From the NCBI RefSeq assembly GCF_014201835.1, contig NZ_JACHFH010000015.1, positions 1-64,000 of the forward strand: a stretch of DNA of 64,000 nt, written 5' to 3'. This DNA is from Pectinatus brassicae (lineage in GTDB: Bacteria; Bacillota; Negativicutes; Selenomonadales; Selenomonadaceae). Each line of letters opens with the position of its first letter. Within the stretch, counting starts at the first letter, position 1. Positions 27,703 through 36,126 of the stretch are shown one piece after another. The notes under the pieces are model-generated. The model was given only the letters and a program-made list of their open reading frames with translations. It made no database searches and was not told where the DNA came from. Made by a program: the position numbers and the translations under genes.

Positions 27703-27870
27703 ATGAGTAAAACCAAAATGATTAACAATGTTAAATATAAAATATTATTATCCATATGGCATCACCCCCAATCATAGAGCAACATAAAAACTAAATATTA
27801 TGATTGGATAACAGACCGCCCGAACTACTCCATAAAAAATAGTATAACATAAGAATTTATAAGCGTCTAC
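27625..27870. repeat. Duplicated ~250-bp type I toxin-antitoxin locus, copy 2
   Basis: Homologous to 15113-15363 in the same orientation. Shared features are the toxin frame, its ribosome site, the promoter (TAGACG-17-TATACT) and the bidirectional terminator. Copy 2 also carries AGCGTCTAC / GTAGACGCT plus six T at 27862-27893, an additional plus-strand terminator that overlaps the toxin's -35 element. Confidence 0.85.
27693..27755 (-). CDS. Type I toxin peptide, copy 2 (20 residues)
   Basis: Encodes MDNNILYLTLLIILVLLIKK. It differs from copy 1 only at residues 6 (Met to Leu) and 8 (Ile to Leu), both conservative, which argues that the peptide and not just the RNA is selected. TGGGGGTGAT lies seven bases before the ATG. 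The promoter on the minus strand is TAGACG (27869-27864), 17 bases, TATACT (27846-27841). The leader includes GGCGGTCTGTTATCC, nearly complementary to the sequence downstream of the terminator (CGATTGAGATAGCAGACCG), so the message may fold 5' to 3' if read-through occurs. Confidence 0.75.
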   Translation of the reverse strand: MDNNILYLTLLIILVLLIKK

Positions 27871-28012
27871 TTAACAATAGGTAGACGCTTTTTTATCTTG
27901 AAAAATAAAAAAGTATACTAAAAATGGCAATAACATATGGAAAATATTTGTTATTTCTGAAATTTTCAAATAATGATAATATAATAACAAGGTAAAGAAC
28001 AGGAGAGATAAG

Positions 28013-29791
28013 ATGGAGAATTCATATAACAGGCAAAAAAAGGTTTTAAAAGAGCTGACAAGTTTTGAAGAGTTTACGCCCGTTAAAGTTTTTGCCCAAT
28101 TATTATCATGTTCCGATAAAACTATACGCAATGATATAAAATATTGGGAAAAACAGGGGGTAAATATAGAAAAATTAACGGGTAAAGGAATAAGATTAGC
28201 AATAAATCAAAAATATCCATTACGAGAACTTTTAGTAAAAGATCAAAGTACAGTTGAGCTGTCTATTATGCAACGACGAATGAAGATTTTATTTGATCTT
28301 TTGGAAGGCAAACAATTAAAATGTTCGATACAATCTTTAGCAAATAAATACTTTGTAAGTAAAACATCTATTGTTAATGATCTTACAATAATTGAAGCTG
28401 AAATAGCGCCTTATAATTTGCAATTATATAAAAACGTAAAAGGTACTTTTTTGCATGGCAATGAAATAGATATCCGCCATGCGTTGGTGGATATAATAAA
28501 TAAACTAGTGGAAAATAAGGAGATTTGTTTTCAAGAAGATTGTACACGTATTGATGATAATACATTAAAAGAGTTGGAACAGCATTTTGGTATTAGTAAT
28601 GTGAAAGCTGTAAAAAACATAATCGATAAAACAGAACAATTTTTAGATTATAAAATAATAGACCCTTATTATATCAATTTAGTAACACATATTTTAATAT
28701 CAATTGAAAGAATAAAAAATAATCGTACAATGCATCCAACGAAGCTTGAAGAAAATTTTCTGCCCTTTAATCAGCATTTTCATTTAGCAGCAAAATTGAT
28801 GTCAGAGTGTATTGAAAAAGAATTTAAAGTCATATTAAATGATTCGGAAGTGTTTTACCTTTATCGATATTTAACCTCATCAGGTGGAATTATCAAAGCA
28901 GACAACCAGCTAAGTGATTTAGATGATTTAGCGTTTATACGAGAAATGGCCGAGGAAATAATTGAGTGCAGTTTAAAAATATATCCGTTGAAATTTTCAT
29001 TCAGTAGTAATTTGTATAAAGCACTATTAGTACATCTTCGTCCAATGCTCAATCGAATAATATATAAAATTCACATAAGAAATCCGATATTAGAGCAAGT
29101 GAAAAATGAATTTCCGGAAATAATGCTATTGTTAAAATTAATTATGATAAGAATTCAAATTAAATATAATTTGCCAATAATAACTGATGATGAAATTGCT
29201 TATCTTGTAATATACTTTGAAAATGCAGTTGAAGAAATAATAAATAAAAAGAGAGTTCTTATTGTTTGTTCAAGTGGTATTGGAACATCGCATTTATTAA
29301 AAAAACGTATTATGAAATATTTTCCAGAGTGGAACATAATAGATACTATTTCAGTGAAAAATTTTGAAGGAACAATTGCTTCAGAACAAATAGATCTGGT
29401 TATCTCTACAATAAAATTAAATACCAAAGTAAATGTCCCCATAGCATATGTCAATGCGTTATTTAGTGACGCTGATGCTAATAACTTACGGGAATTAGTT
29501 TTAAAAGAATTTCCTGATAAAAATTCTACTGATACCTGTACAGATAAAATCATTAAGATCCTTCCTGAAAAATTAAAGAAAATTAAAGAAAATCCAATTG
29601 TTATTTCCGCCAATATAACTAGTTCGGTAAATATTCTTGTTTACCAATCAATGAAATTAAATGATAACGAGTTATGTGTTGATATATCTAATGATAAAAA
29701 TAAATCAATAGATATATATGTTAATGAAAAAAAGTATTTATCAAAAGATACAATAAAAACTATTTATTATTGGAGCTTAAATAATAAATAA
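28013..29791 (+). CDS. PRD-containing transcriptional activator (BglG/MtlR/LicR type)
   Basis: 592 residues. N-terminal helix-turn-helix domains (QLLSCSDKTIRNDIKYW and LANKYFVSKTSIVNDLTII) are followed by two PTS regulation domains (about 170-400), an EIIB-like domain with VLIVCSSGIGTSHLL (about 414-428) and a short C-terminal remnant where an EIIA domain would be. Such regulators are phosphorylated by PTS components and switch on the adjacent sugar operon. It is the first gene, only 13 bases before the EIIA gene, so it is likely autoregulated with the operon. CAGGAGAG precedes the ATG. Confidence 0.9.
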   Translation: MENSYNRQKKVLKELTSFEEFTPVKVFAQLLSCSDKTIRNDIKYWEKQGVNIEKLTGKGIRLAINQKYPLRELLVKDQSTVELSIMQRRMKILFDLLEGKQLKCSIQSLANKYFVSKTSIVNDLTIIEAEIAPYNLQLYKNVKGTFLHGNEIDIRHALVDIINKLVENKEICFQEDCTRIDDNTLKELEQHFGISNVKAVKNIIDKTEQFLDYKIIDPYYINLVTHILISIERIKNNRTMHPTKLEENFLPFNQHFHLAAKLMSECIEKEFKVILNDSEVFYLYRYLTSSGGIIKADNQLSDLDDLAFIREMAEEIIECSLKIYPLKFSFSSNLYKALLVHLRPMLNRIIYKIHIRNPILEQVKNEFPEIMLLLKLIMIRIQIKYNLPIITDDEIAYLVIYFENAVEEIINKKRVLIVCSSGIGTSHLLKKRIMKYFPEWNIIDTISVKNFEGTIASEQIDLVISTIKLNTKVNVPIAYVNALFSDADANNLRELVLKEFPDKNSTDTCTDKIIKILPEKLKKIKENPIVISANITSSVNILVYQSMKLNDNELCVDISNDKNKSIDIYVNEKKYLSKDTIKTIYYWSLNNK

Positions 29792-29804
29792 CAAGGAGGT
29801 TACT

Positions 29805-30272
29805 ATGGAAATTAATAATGTCAGGGAAATAATAAATGAGCAGTTGATAAATTTAAATCTGAAAGCTTCTACCAAAAAAGAGGCTATCGAAGAACTTACA
29901 GCAGATCTTTATCGTGAAGGGAATGTTATCAATCCTAAAAAATTTATAGCAGATGTTTATTATCGGGAAGAAGAAGGTCAGACCGGCTTAGGAAATCATA
30001 TCGCAATACCACACGGAAAATCCGATGCCGTGAAAATTACATCGATAGCCTTTGGACGCACAGTAAAAGATCTTAAATGGGAATCACCGGATGGCGAACC
30101 TGTACATGTAATAATTTTATTTGCTGTGCGCAATGTAGACAAAACGACAGTTCACTTAAAATTATTATCGCAGGTGGCCATGGCTTTGGCTGATGATGAT
30201 ACGCTAAACAGGCTGCTGGAAACAAATGATAAAACTGAAATCATACAACTGCTTTCGCAGGAAATGAAATAA
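29805..30272 (+). CDS. Fructose-type PTS EIIA component
   Basis: 155 residues matching the EIIA-Fru/Mtl domain. The phosphorylated His is in GLGNHIAIPHGKSDAV (about residue 69), with KASTKKEAIEELTADLY at the N-terminus. It receives phosphate from HPr and passes it to the EIIB encoded downstream. A perfect AAGGAGG ribosome site precedes it. Confidence 0.93.
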   Translation: MEINNVREIINEQLINLNLKASTKKEAIEELTADLYREGNVINPKKFIADVYYREEEGQTGLGNHIAIPHGKSDAVKITSIAFGRTVKDLKWESPDGEPVHVIILFAVRNVDKTTVHLKLLSQVAMALADDDTLNRLLETNDKTEIIQLLSQEMK

Positions 30273-30294
30273 ATATAACAAAGGGGTTTTTATT

Positions 30295-31164
30295 ATGTTA
30301 ATAACGATGAAAGAAATGCTTAAAACAGCTCAGGAAAACAAATTTGCAGTACCAGCTTTCAATGCAGGAACAGGGCAGCTCTTGACGGCGATGATGGAAA
30401 GTGCCGAAGCAAAACAAGCACCAGTAATTATGGCTATTCATCCTGATGAATTAAAGTTTTTACGGGACAGTTTTATCAGCAGTGTTATTTATGAAGCCAA
30501 TCATTCTAAAGTCCCTATGGTAATTCATTTAGATCATGGCGGTACATATGAACAGTGTATTCATGCTATTCAGCTTGGTTTTACGTCAGTAATGATTGAT
30601 GGCTCACAGTTATCTTTTGAGGAAAATGTAGCTTTAACAAAGAAAGTAGTCGATGCTGCTCATCCGGTTGGTGTTTCGGTAGAAGGTGAACTGGGAACAA
30701 TCGGACAAACAGGTGATTCTATCGAAGGTGGCACTACTGAAATAATATATACAAATCCTAGTGATGTAAAAGCATTTATTGAAAAGACTAATGTAGATTC
30801 ATTGGCAATAGCTATAGGCACAGCACATGGAATTTATCCTAAAGGATTCGTACCAAAATTGAAACTTGATTTATTGTCTGAAATCAGAGAACTTGTTGAT
30901 ACACCTTTAGTATTGCACGGCGGTTCCAGTAATTCTGATGATGAAGTTGCCGAAGCAGTAAAAAGAGGTATCTGTAAAATAAATATCTCAAGTGATATTA
31001 AGTTCAGTTTTATGAAAGGTGTAGAAGGATACTTAAATGAGAACGGTTTTGAACGTGAACCCAATGTAATATACCCATCTTGTATACAAGAATGTAGAGA
31101 AACCATCGAAAATAAAATGAACTTATTTAATGATATTGATAAAGTTAAATGCTTTCAAAATTAA
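30295..31164 (+). CDS. Class II ketose-bisphosphate aldolase (first copy)
   Basis: 289 residues of the FbaA/GatY/IolJ family. The zinc and catalytic motifs are present: VIHLDHGGTYE (Asp and His at about 81-84), IGTAHGIYP (second His) and LHGGSSNSDDE (third His/phosphate loop). The N-terminus KEMLKTAQENKFAVPAFNAG is typical. It cleaves a ketose phosphate into DHAP and an aldehyde. Sitting between EIIA and EIIB genes it must process the sugar imported by this PTS. A second, diverged copy closes the operon. Confidence 0.92.
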   Translation: MLITMKEMLKTAQENKFAVPAFNAGTGQLLTAMMESAEAKQAPVIMAIHPDELKFLRDSFISSVIYEANHSKVPMVIHLDHGGTYEQCIHAIQLGFTSVMIDGSQLSFEENVALTKKVVDAAHPVGVSVEGELGTIGQTGDSIEGGTTEIIYTNPSDVKAFIEKTNVDSLAIAIGTAHGIYPKGFVPKLKLDLLSEIRELVDTPLVLHGGSSNSDDEVAEAVKRGICKINISSDIKFSFMKGVEGYLNENGFEREPNVIYPSCIQECRETIENKMNLFNDIDKVKCFQN

Positions 31165-31189
31165 TAGATGACTTTAGGAGGAACTTATT

Positions 31190-31504
31190 ATGAATATTGT
31201 TGGTGTTGCGGCATGTACCTCAGGAATAGCTCATACGTATATTGCAAAGAAAAAATTGGTAACAACAGGCGAAGCATTAGGTCATAATATTCATATTGAA
31301 ACACAAGGAACGATAGGCACTGAAGATAAATTGAGTAAAGAAGAAATTACAGCGGCGGATGTTGTCATCATAGCGGCGGATATAAAAATTAATGGCATGG
31401 AAAGATTTAAAGGAAAAAGAGTTGTTGAAGTACCTACTAGTATTGTAATTAAATCACCTAAGGGACTTATTACTAAAATTGCCACTGATCTTGGATTATC
31501 ATGA
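31190..31504 (+). CDS. Fructose-type PTS EIIB component
   Basis: 104 residues. The phosphocysteine is Cys9 in GVAACTSGIAHTYIAKKKL, followed by IETQGTIGTEDKLS and ADVVIIAADIKINGMERFKGKR, all typical of EIIB-Fru. AGGAGG lies ahead of the ATG. It overlaps the beginning of the next frame by four bases at the ATGA. Confidence 0.94.
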   Translation: MNIVGVAACTSGIAHTYIAKKKLVTTGEALGHNIHIETQGTIGTEDKLSKEEITAADVVIIAADIKINGMERFKGKRVVEVPTSIVIKSPKGLITKIATDLGLS

Positions 31505-31518
31505 AAGGAGACAAGAAA

Positions 31519-32604
31519 ATGGTAGAACAGTTACGATTAAGTGAATTAAAACGTCATGCAATGACTGGGGTTTCCTATATGCTGCCACTGGTTGTAGCAT
31601 CAGGCTTATTGATTGCTATTGGCAATATTTTAGGACACAATCCATCTTTAATATCAGACTATAAAAGTTCATATACTATATGGCAGGCATCGGTAACGCT
31701 TGGTGTTTATGGAATGCAGCTAATTCCGGCAATTATGTCGGCGGCAATATCCTATTCTATTGCTGACCGCCCAGGTATTGCGCCAGGTCTATTAATGGGG
31801 ATGATTGCTAATGCTATTGATGCTGGATTTTTTGGTGGTATGCTGGGGGGCTATTTATCAGGCTGGTGCATTAATTTATTGAAAAAATATGTTAAAGTTC
31901 CTGTTTGGGCACAAGCGTTATTGCCAATGCTGATATTACCATTACTGGCTTCATTAATAGTAGGTTTTATCATGTTCTTTGTTATAGGAGGGCCTATTGC
32001 CGCAGCATCGTTTGCTTTGACAGCAATGCTGCAAAATATGCAGGGGGGATCAGCAGCACTGTTTGGGGCAATTATGGGAGCTATGGCAGCATTTGATTTT
32101 GGCGGCCCGGTAAATAAAGTTGCATCATTATTTGCTGATGGACTTTTATTGCAAGGTGTATATGGCCCGGAGGCAATAAAAATTTGCGCTTCAATGATTC
32201 CGCCATTTGCAGTTACACTTTCATGGCTTATACGTAAAAAAAGATACAGCAAGGGAGAAGCCGCCAATATAAAAGTGGCTTTTCCATTAGGAATATGCAT
32301 GATTACTGAAGGCGTTATTCCTATTGCAGCTGTTGATCCAATACGAGTAATATTTTCTTGTTCAGTCGGAGCGGCAGTTGGTGGCGCATTGATAATGCTA
32401 TTTGGGGTAGAATCACAGGTTCCTTCTGGTGGAATGTTTATAGTTCCGGCAATGAATAATCCTACTGGTTTTCTTATGGCACTTGCGGCGGGTACGATAA
32501 CAGCAGCCGGACTACTTACATTATTAAAAAAAGATGCGGTAGAAGAACAAATCGTCGAAGAAGATGAAGAAGAAATCGATTTAAGCGGTATTCAAATTAA
32601 ATAG
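31519..32604 (+). CDS. Fructose-type PTS EIIC permease
   Basis: 361 residues with about nine to ten membrane helices. It starts VEQLRLSELKRHAMTGVSYMLPLVVASGLL, matching EIIC-Fru, and includes the LGGYLSGW and GGPVNKVA loops and GVIPIAAVDPIRV near the C-terminus. The ATG at 31519 is preferred because AAAGGAG ends nine bases ahead; the in-frame ATG at 31501 overlaps the EIIB stop codon. It transports and, with EIIB, phosphorylates the sugar. Confidence 0.93.
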   Translation: MVEQLRLSELKRHAMTGVSYMLPLVVASGLLIAIGNILGHNPSLISDYKSSYTIWQASVTLGVYGMQLIPAIMSAAISYSIADRPGIAPGLLMGMIANAIDAGFFGGMLGGYLSGWCINLLKKYVKVPVWAQALLPMLILPLLASLIVGFIMFFVIGGPIAAASFALTAMLQNMQGGSAALFGAIMGAMAAFDFGGPVNKVASLFADGLLLQGVYGPEAIKICASMIPPFAVTLSWLIRKKRYSKGEAANIKVAFPLGICMITEGVIPIAAVDPIRVIFSCSVGAAVGGALIMLFGVESQVPSGGMFIVPAMNNPTGFLMALAAGTITAAGLLTLLKKDAVEEQIVEEDEEEIDLSGIQIK

Positions 32605-32620
32605 CAGAAAGGATATAAAT

Positions 32621-33472
32621 ATGTATGTTTCGATGAAAAAAATGCTGGAAAAAGCAAATGAAAAAAACTATGCAGTTATGGCAATTAACTGCTTTAATCT
32701 AGAAACGGCACGAACGGTAATAACGGCTGCTGAAAAAGAGAATGCACCAATTATAATAAATATATTTCAAGATCATCTATTGGAACATTGTGATAGTGAA
32801 TTAATAACACCAATAGTAAAGAGATTGGCATCCAGAACACCAATAAATGTTGCATTAAACTTTGATCATGGGCAGGAAGTTATTGACTTAAAAAAGGCAA
32901 TTGACGATGGCTTTTCCTCGGTCATGGTAGATGCTTCACAACAGGGACTGGAAAATAATATAAAAACAACAAAAGAAATTGTTGAATATGCTCATCCCAA
33001 GGGAGTAAGCGTTGAAGGTGAAATAGGCTGCATGGGAGCAGTTGCTGACGATAATTACACTAGCAGTTCAATGTATACTGATCCTGTAGAAGCCGCCCAG
33101 TTTGCCAAACAGACGGGGATAGATGCTTTAGCTATATCTATTGGTTCATCACATGGAACATATCCTGATGGCATGATTCCTGATTTTGATTTTGCCAGAT
33201 TGCAGAAAATAAAAAAATTAACACAAATGCCGTTGGTGCTGCATGGCGGCTCAGGCTCAGGTGAGAAAAATATACGAAATAGTGTTAAATATGGTATTAA
33301 TAAAATCAACGTCGGCTGTGATTTTATGATGGCTAATACGCATATTGCTAATGGTATTTTAAATGACAATCCTGAGATTAATTTTTATGATTTGGTAACG
33401 GCAACAGAACGAGGCAGTATAAATATAATAAGAGATTATATTAAGTTATCTGGTTCGGCAAATAATAATTAA
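32621..33472 (+). CDS. Class II ketose-bisphosphate aldolase (second copy)
   Basis: 283 residues. It has KKMLEKANEKNYAVMAINCFN, NFDHGQEVIDL (Asp/His pair), ISIGSSHGTYPDG and LHGGSGSGEKN, so all zinc ligands are kept. Sequence is clearly divergent from the first copy in the operon, with Asn-Phe in place of His-Leu before the catalytic Asp. Two aldolases in one PTS operon without a sugar-phosphate kinase suggests two substrates or a hetero-oligomer, as in GatY/GatZ-like pairs. Last gene before a strong terminator. Confidence 0.9.
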   Translation: MYVSMKKMLEKANEKNYAVMAINCFNLETARTVITAAEKENAPIIINIFQDHLLEHCDSELITPIVKRLASRTPINVALNFDHGQEVIDLKKAIDDGFSSVMVDASQQGLENNIKTTKEIVEYAHPKGVSVEGEIGCMGAVADDNYTSSSMYTDPVEAAQFAKQTGIDALAISIGSSHGTYPDGMIPDFDFARLQKIKKLTQMPLVLHGGSGSGEKNIRNSVKYGINKINVGCDFMMANTHIANGILNDNPEINFYDLVTATERGSINIIRDYIKLSGSANNN

Positions 33473-33518
33473 ACTAAGGGTAAAATGACATGTTCTGTCG
33501 TTTTACCCTTAGTTTATG
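33472..33518 (+). terminator. Terminator of the PTS-aldolase operon
   Basis: AACTAAGGGTAAAATGACA pairs with TGTCGTTTTACCCTTAGTT (one mismatch), a stem of about 19 bp starting on the stop codon. Confidence 0.93.
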
Positions 33519-33624
33519 TATAGTAAAAAAGAATCTGTCATTGAAAAAATGATAAAATCTGAGTTTAGTATCGTAGAATTATGGAATAAATATAAAGCCG
33601 TATTGTGATATATTGTAAATGCTA

Positions 33625-33653
33625 TTGTAAGTTTTGTACTAAATAGATATAAT
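33625..33653 (+). promoter_or_regulatory. Promoter of the two-gene envelope operon
   Basis: TTGTAA (33625-33630), 17 bases, perfect TATAAT (33648-33653), 44 bases ahead of the next start codon. Confidence 0.75.
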
Positions 33654-33697
33654 TAAAGGAATGTCTATAATTTAAACAAACAATTGGGAGGACAGAA

Positions 33698-33976
33698 ATG
33701 TCAGAAAGATTAACTTTACAGGAAATACTTCGAGAAAATGGTGTCCCGGAAATCAAGCTCGATATTCATGCTACGCGGACAGAATGTTTAAAACTGCGTG
33801 AAAAATTAGTTGCAATTCGTGATGTAAGTCAGGGAAAAGAACAAGGCTATTTAGACATTAACTGCAAACTGTATATTGATGTGCATGACATCGACCGATA
33901 CTTGTCAGGTGAATTAGATACTTTAAATGAAATATACGCGTTTTCTGAAGATATAAAAGCATACGAGGAGAAATAA
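33698..33976 (+). CDS. Small soluble protein of unknown function
   Basis: 92 residues, acidic, mostly helical with one beta-rich centre (GYLDINCKLYIDVHDIDRYLSG). A GGGAGG ribosome site lies eight bases before the ATG. It ends directly before the start codon of the next gene, so the two are coupled. No family is recognised. Confidence 0.75.
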   Translation: MSERLTLQEILRENGVPEIKLDIHATRTECLKLREKLVAIRDVSQGKEQGYLDINCKLYIDVHDIDRYLSGELDTLNEIYAFSEDIKAYEEK

Positions 33977-34579
33977 ATGAATTATAAAAAAATAATTATC
34001 CTTGCTGTTTTGGCAATATTTGCTATGTCATCGCTGACTTTTGCTGCGAGAGGCAGTGCCAGAATTTCATCATTTAGATCAGCACCTAGCTTTTCAAGTC
34101 ATCAAAAAGCCCCGTCAATCTCTAAAACTAGAGAATATAAACCGTCACAGGATGCAAAGTCTATTAGTAAAAATGCACCGGAATCTACTAATATGGCAAG
34201 GTCTAATGCAAGTACTTCAACAGGTACTTCTCGTTGGGGGAATACACTGAGAAATATTGGCTTGTTTGGCGGGGGAATGTTTCTTGGCAGTATGCTTGGT
34301 CATATGTTTGGCATGGGAGGGACGGGTTTCTTTTCCAGCATGATGGGATTACTGTTTAATATAGTAATGATTTTTGCAGTTATTGCAATTGTTCGAATGA
34401 TTTGGAGCAAGCTAAAGGGATCATCTAAGCAAAATACAAGTAATTATCAGCGTCAGTCACAATATTCTGATATGATGCAGTCAAGGCCGCAGGAAAAAAT
34501 CGTTGATATAACTCCTAAGAGAGCTATGGGTAATGATTATGATAGTAAAACAACCGCAGACGAATACCGCAGACGATAA
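33977..34579 (+). CDS. Membrane protein with signal peptide, Tim44-like N-terminal organisation
   Basis: 200 residues. A signal peptide ends at LTFAA/RG (about residue 24). A Ser/Lys-rich low-complexity stretch follows (SARISSFRSAPSFSSHQKAP). Then comes a glycine/methionine-rich hydrophobic region (GLFGGGMFLGSMLGHMFG) with a second helix (FNIVMIFAVIAIVRMIW) and a basic cytoplasmic tail. Bacterial Tim44-domain proteins share this N-terminal layout, but the Tim44 domain itself is absent. It follows the 92-residue gene without a gap. Function unknown. Confidence 0.75.
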   Translation: MNYKKIIILAVLAIFAMSSLTFAARGSARISSFRSAPSFSSHQKAPSISKTREYKPSQDAKSISKNAPESTNMARSNASTSTGTSRWGNTLRNIGLFGGGMFLGSMLGHMFGMGGTGFFSSMMGLLFNIVMIFAVIAIVRMIWSKLKGSSKQNTSNYQRQSQYSDMMQSRPQEKIVDITPKRAMGNDYDSKTTADEYRRR

Positions 34580-34623
34580 TACAATATATTACTAACTGAT
34601 ACTATACGAAAACATTATAAATA

Positions 34624-34664
34624 AAAAAACTTACTTCCCATATACGCGGGAAGTAAGTTTTTTT
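34624..34664 (+). terminator. Intrinsic terminator
   Basis: AAAAACTTACTTCCC pairs with GGGAAGTAAGTTTTT around TATACGC, followed by more T. Confidence 0.92.
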
Positions 34665-34722
34665 ATAAAATGATATCGATCAAAGATTTGAAAATAATTT
34701 ATTGAATTACGTTAATAAATTA

Positions 34723-34751
34723 TTTACTTTTGTTTAAAACAATGTTATACT
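34723..34751 (+). promoter_or_regulatory. Promoter of the 54-residue protein gene
   Basis: TTTACT (34723-34728), 17 bases, TATACT (34746-34751), 32 bases before the start codon. Confidence 0.65.
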
Positions 34752-34783
34752 TACATTGAAATAAAAACAAAGGAGAATAAAAT

Positions 34784-34948
34784 ATGTTATCTAAAAAACA
34801 AGGTTTTGAAAAATTGGTTAAGGTCACAATGAATAATGGTGCAGTAGCTGCGCATAATGAATGGCAAAACAGCTATAATTCAGGACTTGAAGTATGGCAA
34901 AATAAAATTAATGGGATTATGAAAGAGTATAATGTGGCAAAAAAATAA
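34784..34948 (+). CDS. 54-residue orphan protein
   Basis: A complete small gene: promoter at 34723-34751, AAAGGAG eight bases before the ATG, and a strong terminator 16 bases after the stop. The product is amphipathic and mostly helical (LVKVTMNNGAVAAHNEWQNS, then LEVWQNKINGIMKEYN), with no signal peptide. The periodic Trp/Leu/Val pattern suggests a coiled or bundle-forming protein. No family recognised. Confidence 0.75.
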   Translation: MLSKKQGFEKLVKVTMNNGAVAAHNEWQNSYNSGLEVWQNKINGIMKEYNVAKK

Positions 34949-34963
34949 TATAAGTAATAATGA

Positions 34964-35010
34964 AATCCCCCCTATGTATAATTATAATAATTAGACATAG
35001 GGGGGATTAT
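34964..35010. terminator. Bidirectional terminator between small gene and hup
   Basis: ATCCCCCCTATGT pairs with ACATAGGGGGGAT, a perfect 13-bp arm pair, followed by T on either strand. Confidence 0.93.
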
Positions 35011-35027
35011 GTATAAAATGCAATTTA

Positions 35028-35306
35028 TTATTTGTTATTAACTAAATCTTTTAGAGTCTTACCAGCTCTAAAAACAGGAAGTTTTGATGCTTTAATTTTA
35101 ATTTTTTTGCCTGTTTGTGGATTTCTTCCTTTGCGAGCTGCACGTTCTTTGACTTCGAAAGTGCCAAATCCGATAATTTGTAAAGCATTATTTTGGGATA
35201 AAGTCTGTTCAATAGTTGAAAAAAAAGCTGTTACAACTTTTTCAGCGTCTTTTTTAGTCCCACCTAATTTTTCAGCAACATTAGCAATCAATTCTGTTTT
35301 ATTCAA
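35028..35306 (-). CDS. hup: HU-family nucleoid DNA-binding protein
   Basis: 92 residues. The start is a TTG at 35306 with AAAGGAG nine bases upstream, which gives the normal HU N-terminus [19 protein letters not shown]; the longer frame to 35372 adds an unlikely extension. The DNA-binding arm is [21 protein letters not shown] followed by [20 protein letters not shown] bends DNA and compacts the nucleoid as a dimer. A promoter on the minus strand is CTTACA, 17 bases, TATAAT (35337-35332 for the -10). Confidence 0.96.
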   Translation of the reverse strand: MNKTELIANVAEKLGGTKKDAEKVVTAFFSTIEQTLSQNNALQIIGFGTFEVKERAARKGRNPQTGKKIKIKASKLPVFRAGKTLKDLVNNK

Positions 35307-35523
35307 AGAATCATCTCCTTTATTTTTTAGTATTATAGCACAAAAATTGACACTTGTAAGTAATATTTTCAAAAAATTAATTTTTATTGCAAAAATCTAT
35401 AATCTTCTCCTTTTCCATTGTAGAACATAGCCTAAAATAGTATATGTTTTCATGATATTTGTGATATACTGTATCAAGTATAAAGTTATTTATTTACAAA
35501 ATAAATTATTAAAGGGAATTTAT

Positions 35524-35976
35524 ATGAAAAAGAACCAACTCGACCATATTGATCGTAAAATATTGCAGATTCTCCAAAAAAATGCCCGTACCCCGATAAA
35601 AGAAATTGCTGAGGTAGTGTTTTTATCATCACCTGCTGTTTCAGCCCGTATAAAATATCTAGTCGATGCTAATTTTATCACAGGATTTTATACAGCTGTT
35701 AATGAAAAAGCATTTGATTATCATATTAAGGCATATATAAATGTGGATGTTGATTTGACAGATAAAAAAACTTTTTATCCATTTATTAGAAGTCAGGACT
35801 GTGTTATTGAATGTGATTGCGTTACAGGAGAATATTCAATGATGCTTAAAGTGATGTTTCCGAGTACTGATAAATTAGATAAATTTATTGATGAGCTGCA
35901 AAAATTTGGAAAAACGGAGACGATAATTGTGTTTTCCAATGTAGTTGAACATAGAGGAATTAAGATTTCGGACTAA
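35524..35976 (+). CDS. Lrp/AsnC-family regulator
   Basis: 150 residues. N-terminal HTH (LDHIDRKILQILQKNARTP, then SSPAVSARIKYLVDANFI) and a C-terminal RAM effector domain (YHIKAYINVDVDL ... CDCVTGEYSMMLKVMF). The ATG at 35524 is used (AAAGGGAA ahead), since the in-frame extension to 35452 does not belong to the family. These regulators bind an amino acid and control its metabolism. The neighbouring murD, D-glutamate cyclase-like and D-amino acid aminotransferase genes are possible targets, which is inference from position. Confidence 0.93.
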   Translation: MKKNQLDHIDRKILQILQKNARTPIKEIAEVVFLSSPAVSARIKYLVDANFITGFYTAVNEKAFDYHIKAYINVDVDLTDKKTFYPFIRSQDCVIECDCVTGEYSMMLKVMFPSTDKLDKFIDELQKFGKTETIIVFSNVVEHRGIKISD

Positions 35977-36126
35977 ACTATTTTAAAGAAGTTTTAACTG
36001 TATTTGCTTATTTTATAAATAACTCTTTTATTTTATTGAATACATCATTATAATGATATATAGTTTTTGTATGTTTATAATATATATTTATGCTATTGTC
36101 ATTTTAAAATATTGGAGGCTATTAAT

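Noticed and set aside
33516-33608. 31-codon frame after the PTS operon terminator
   Set aside because: It starts within the terminator tail and has no ribosome-binding site or promoter of its own.
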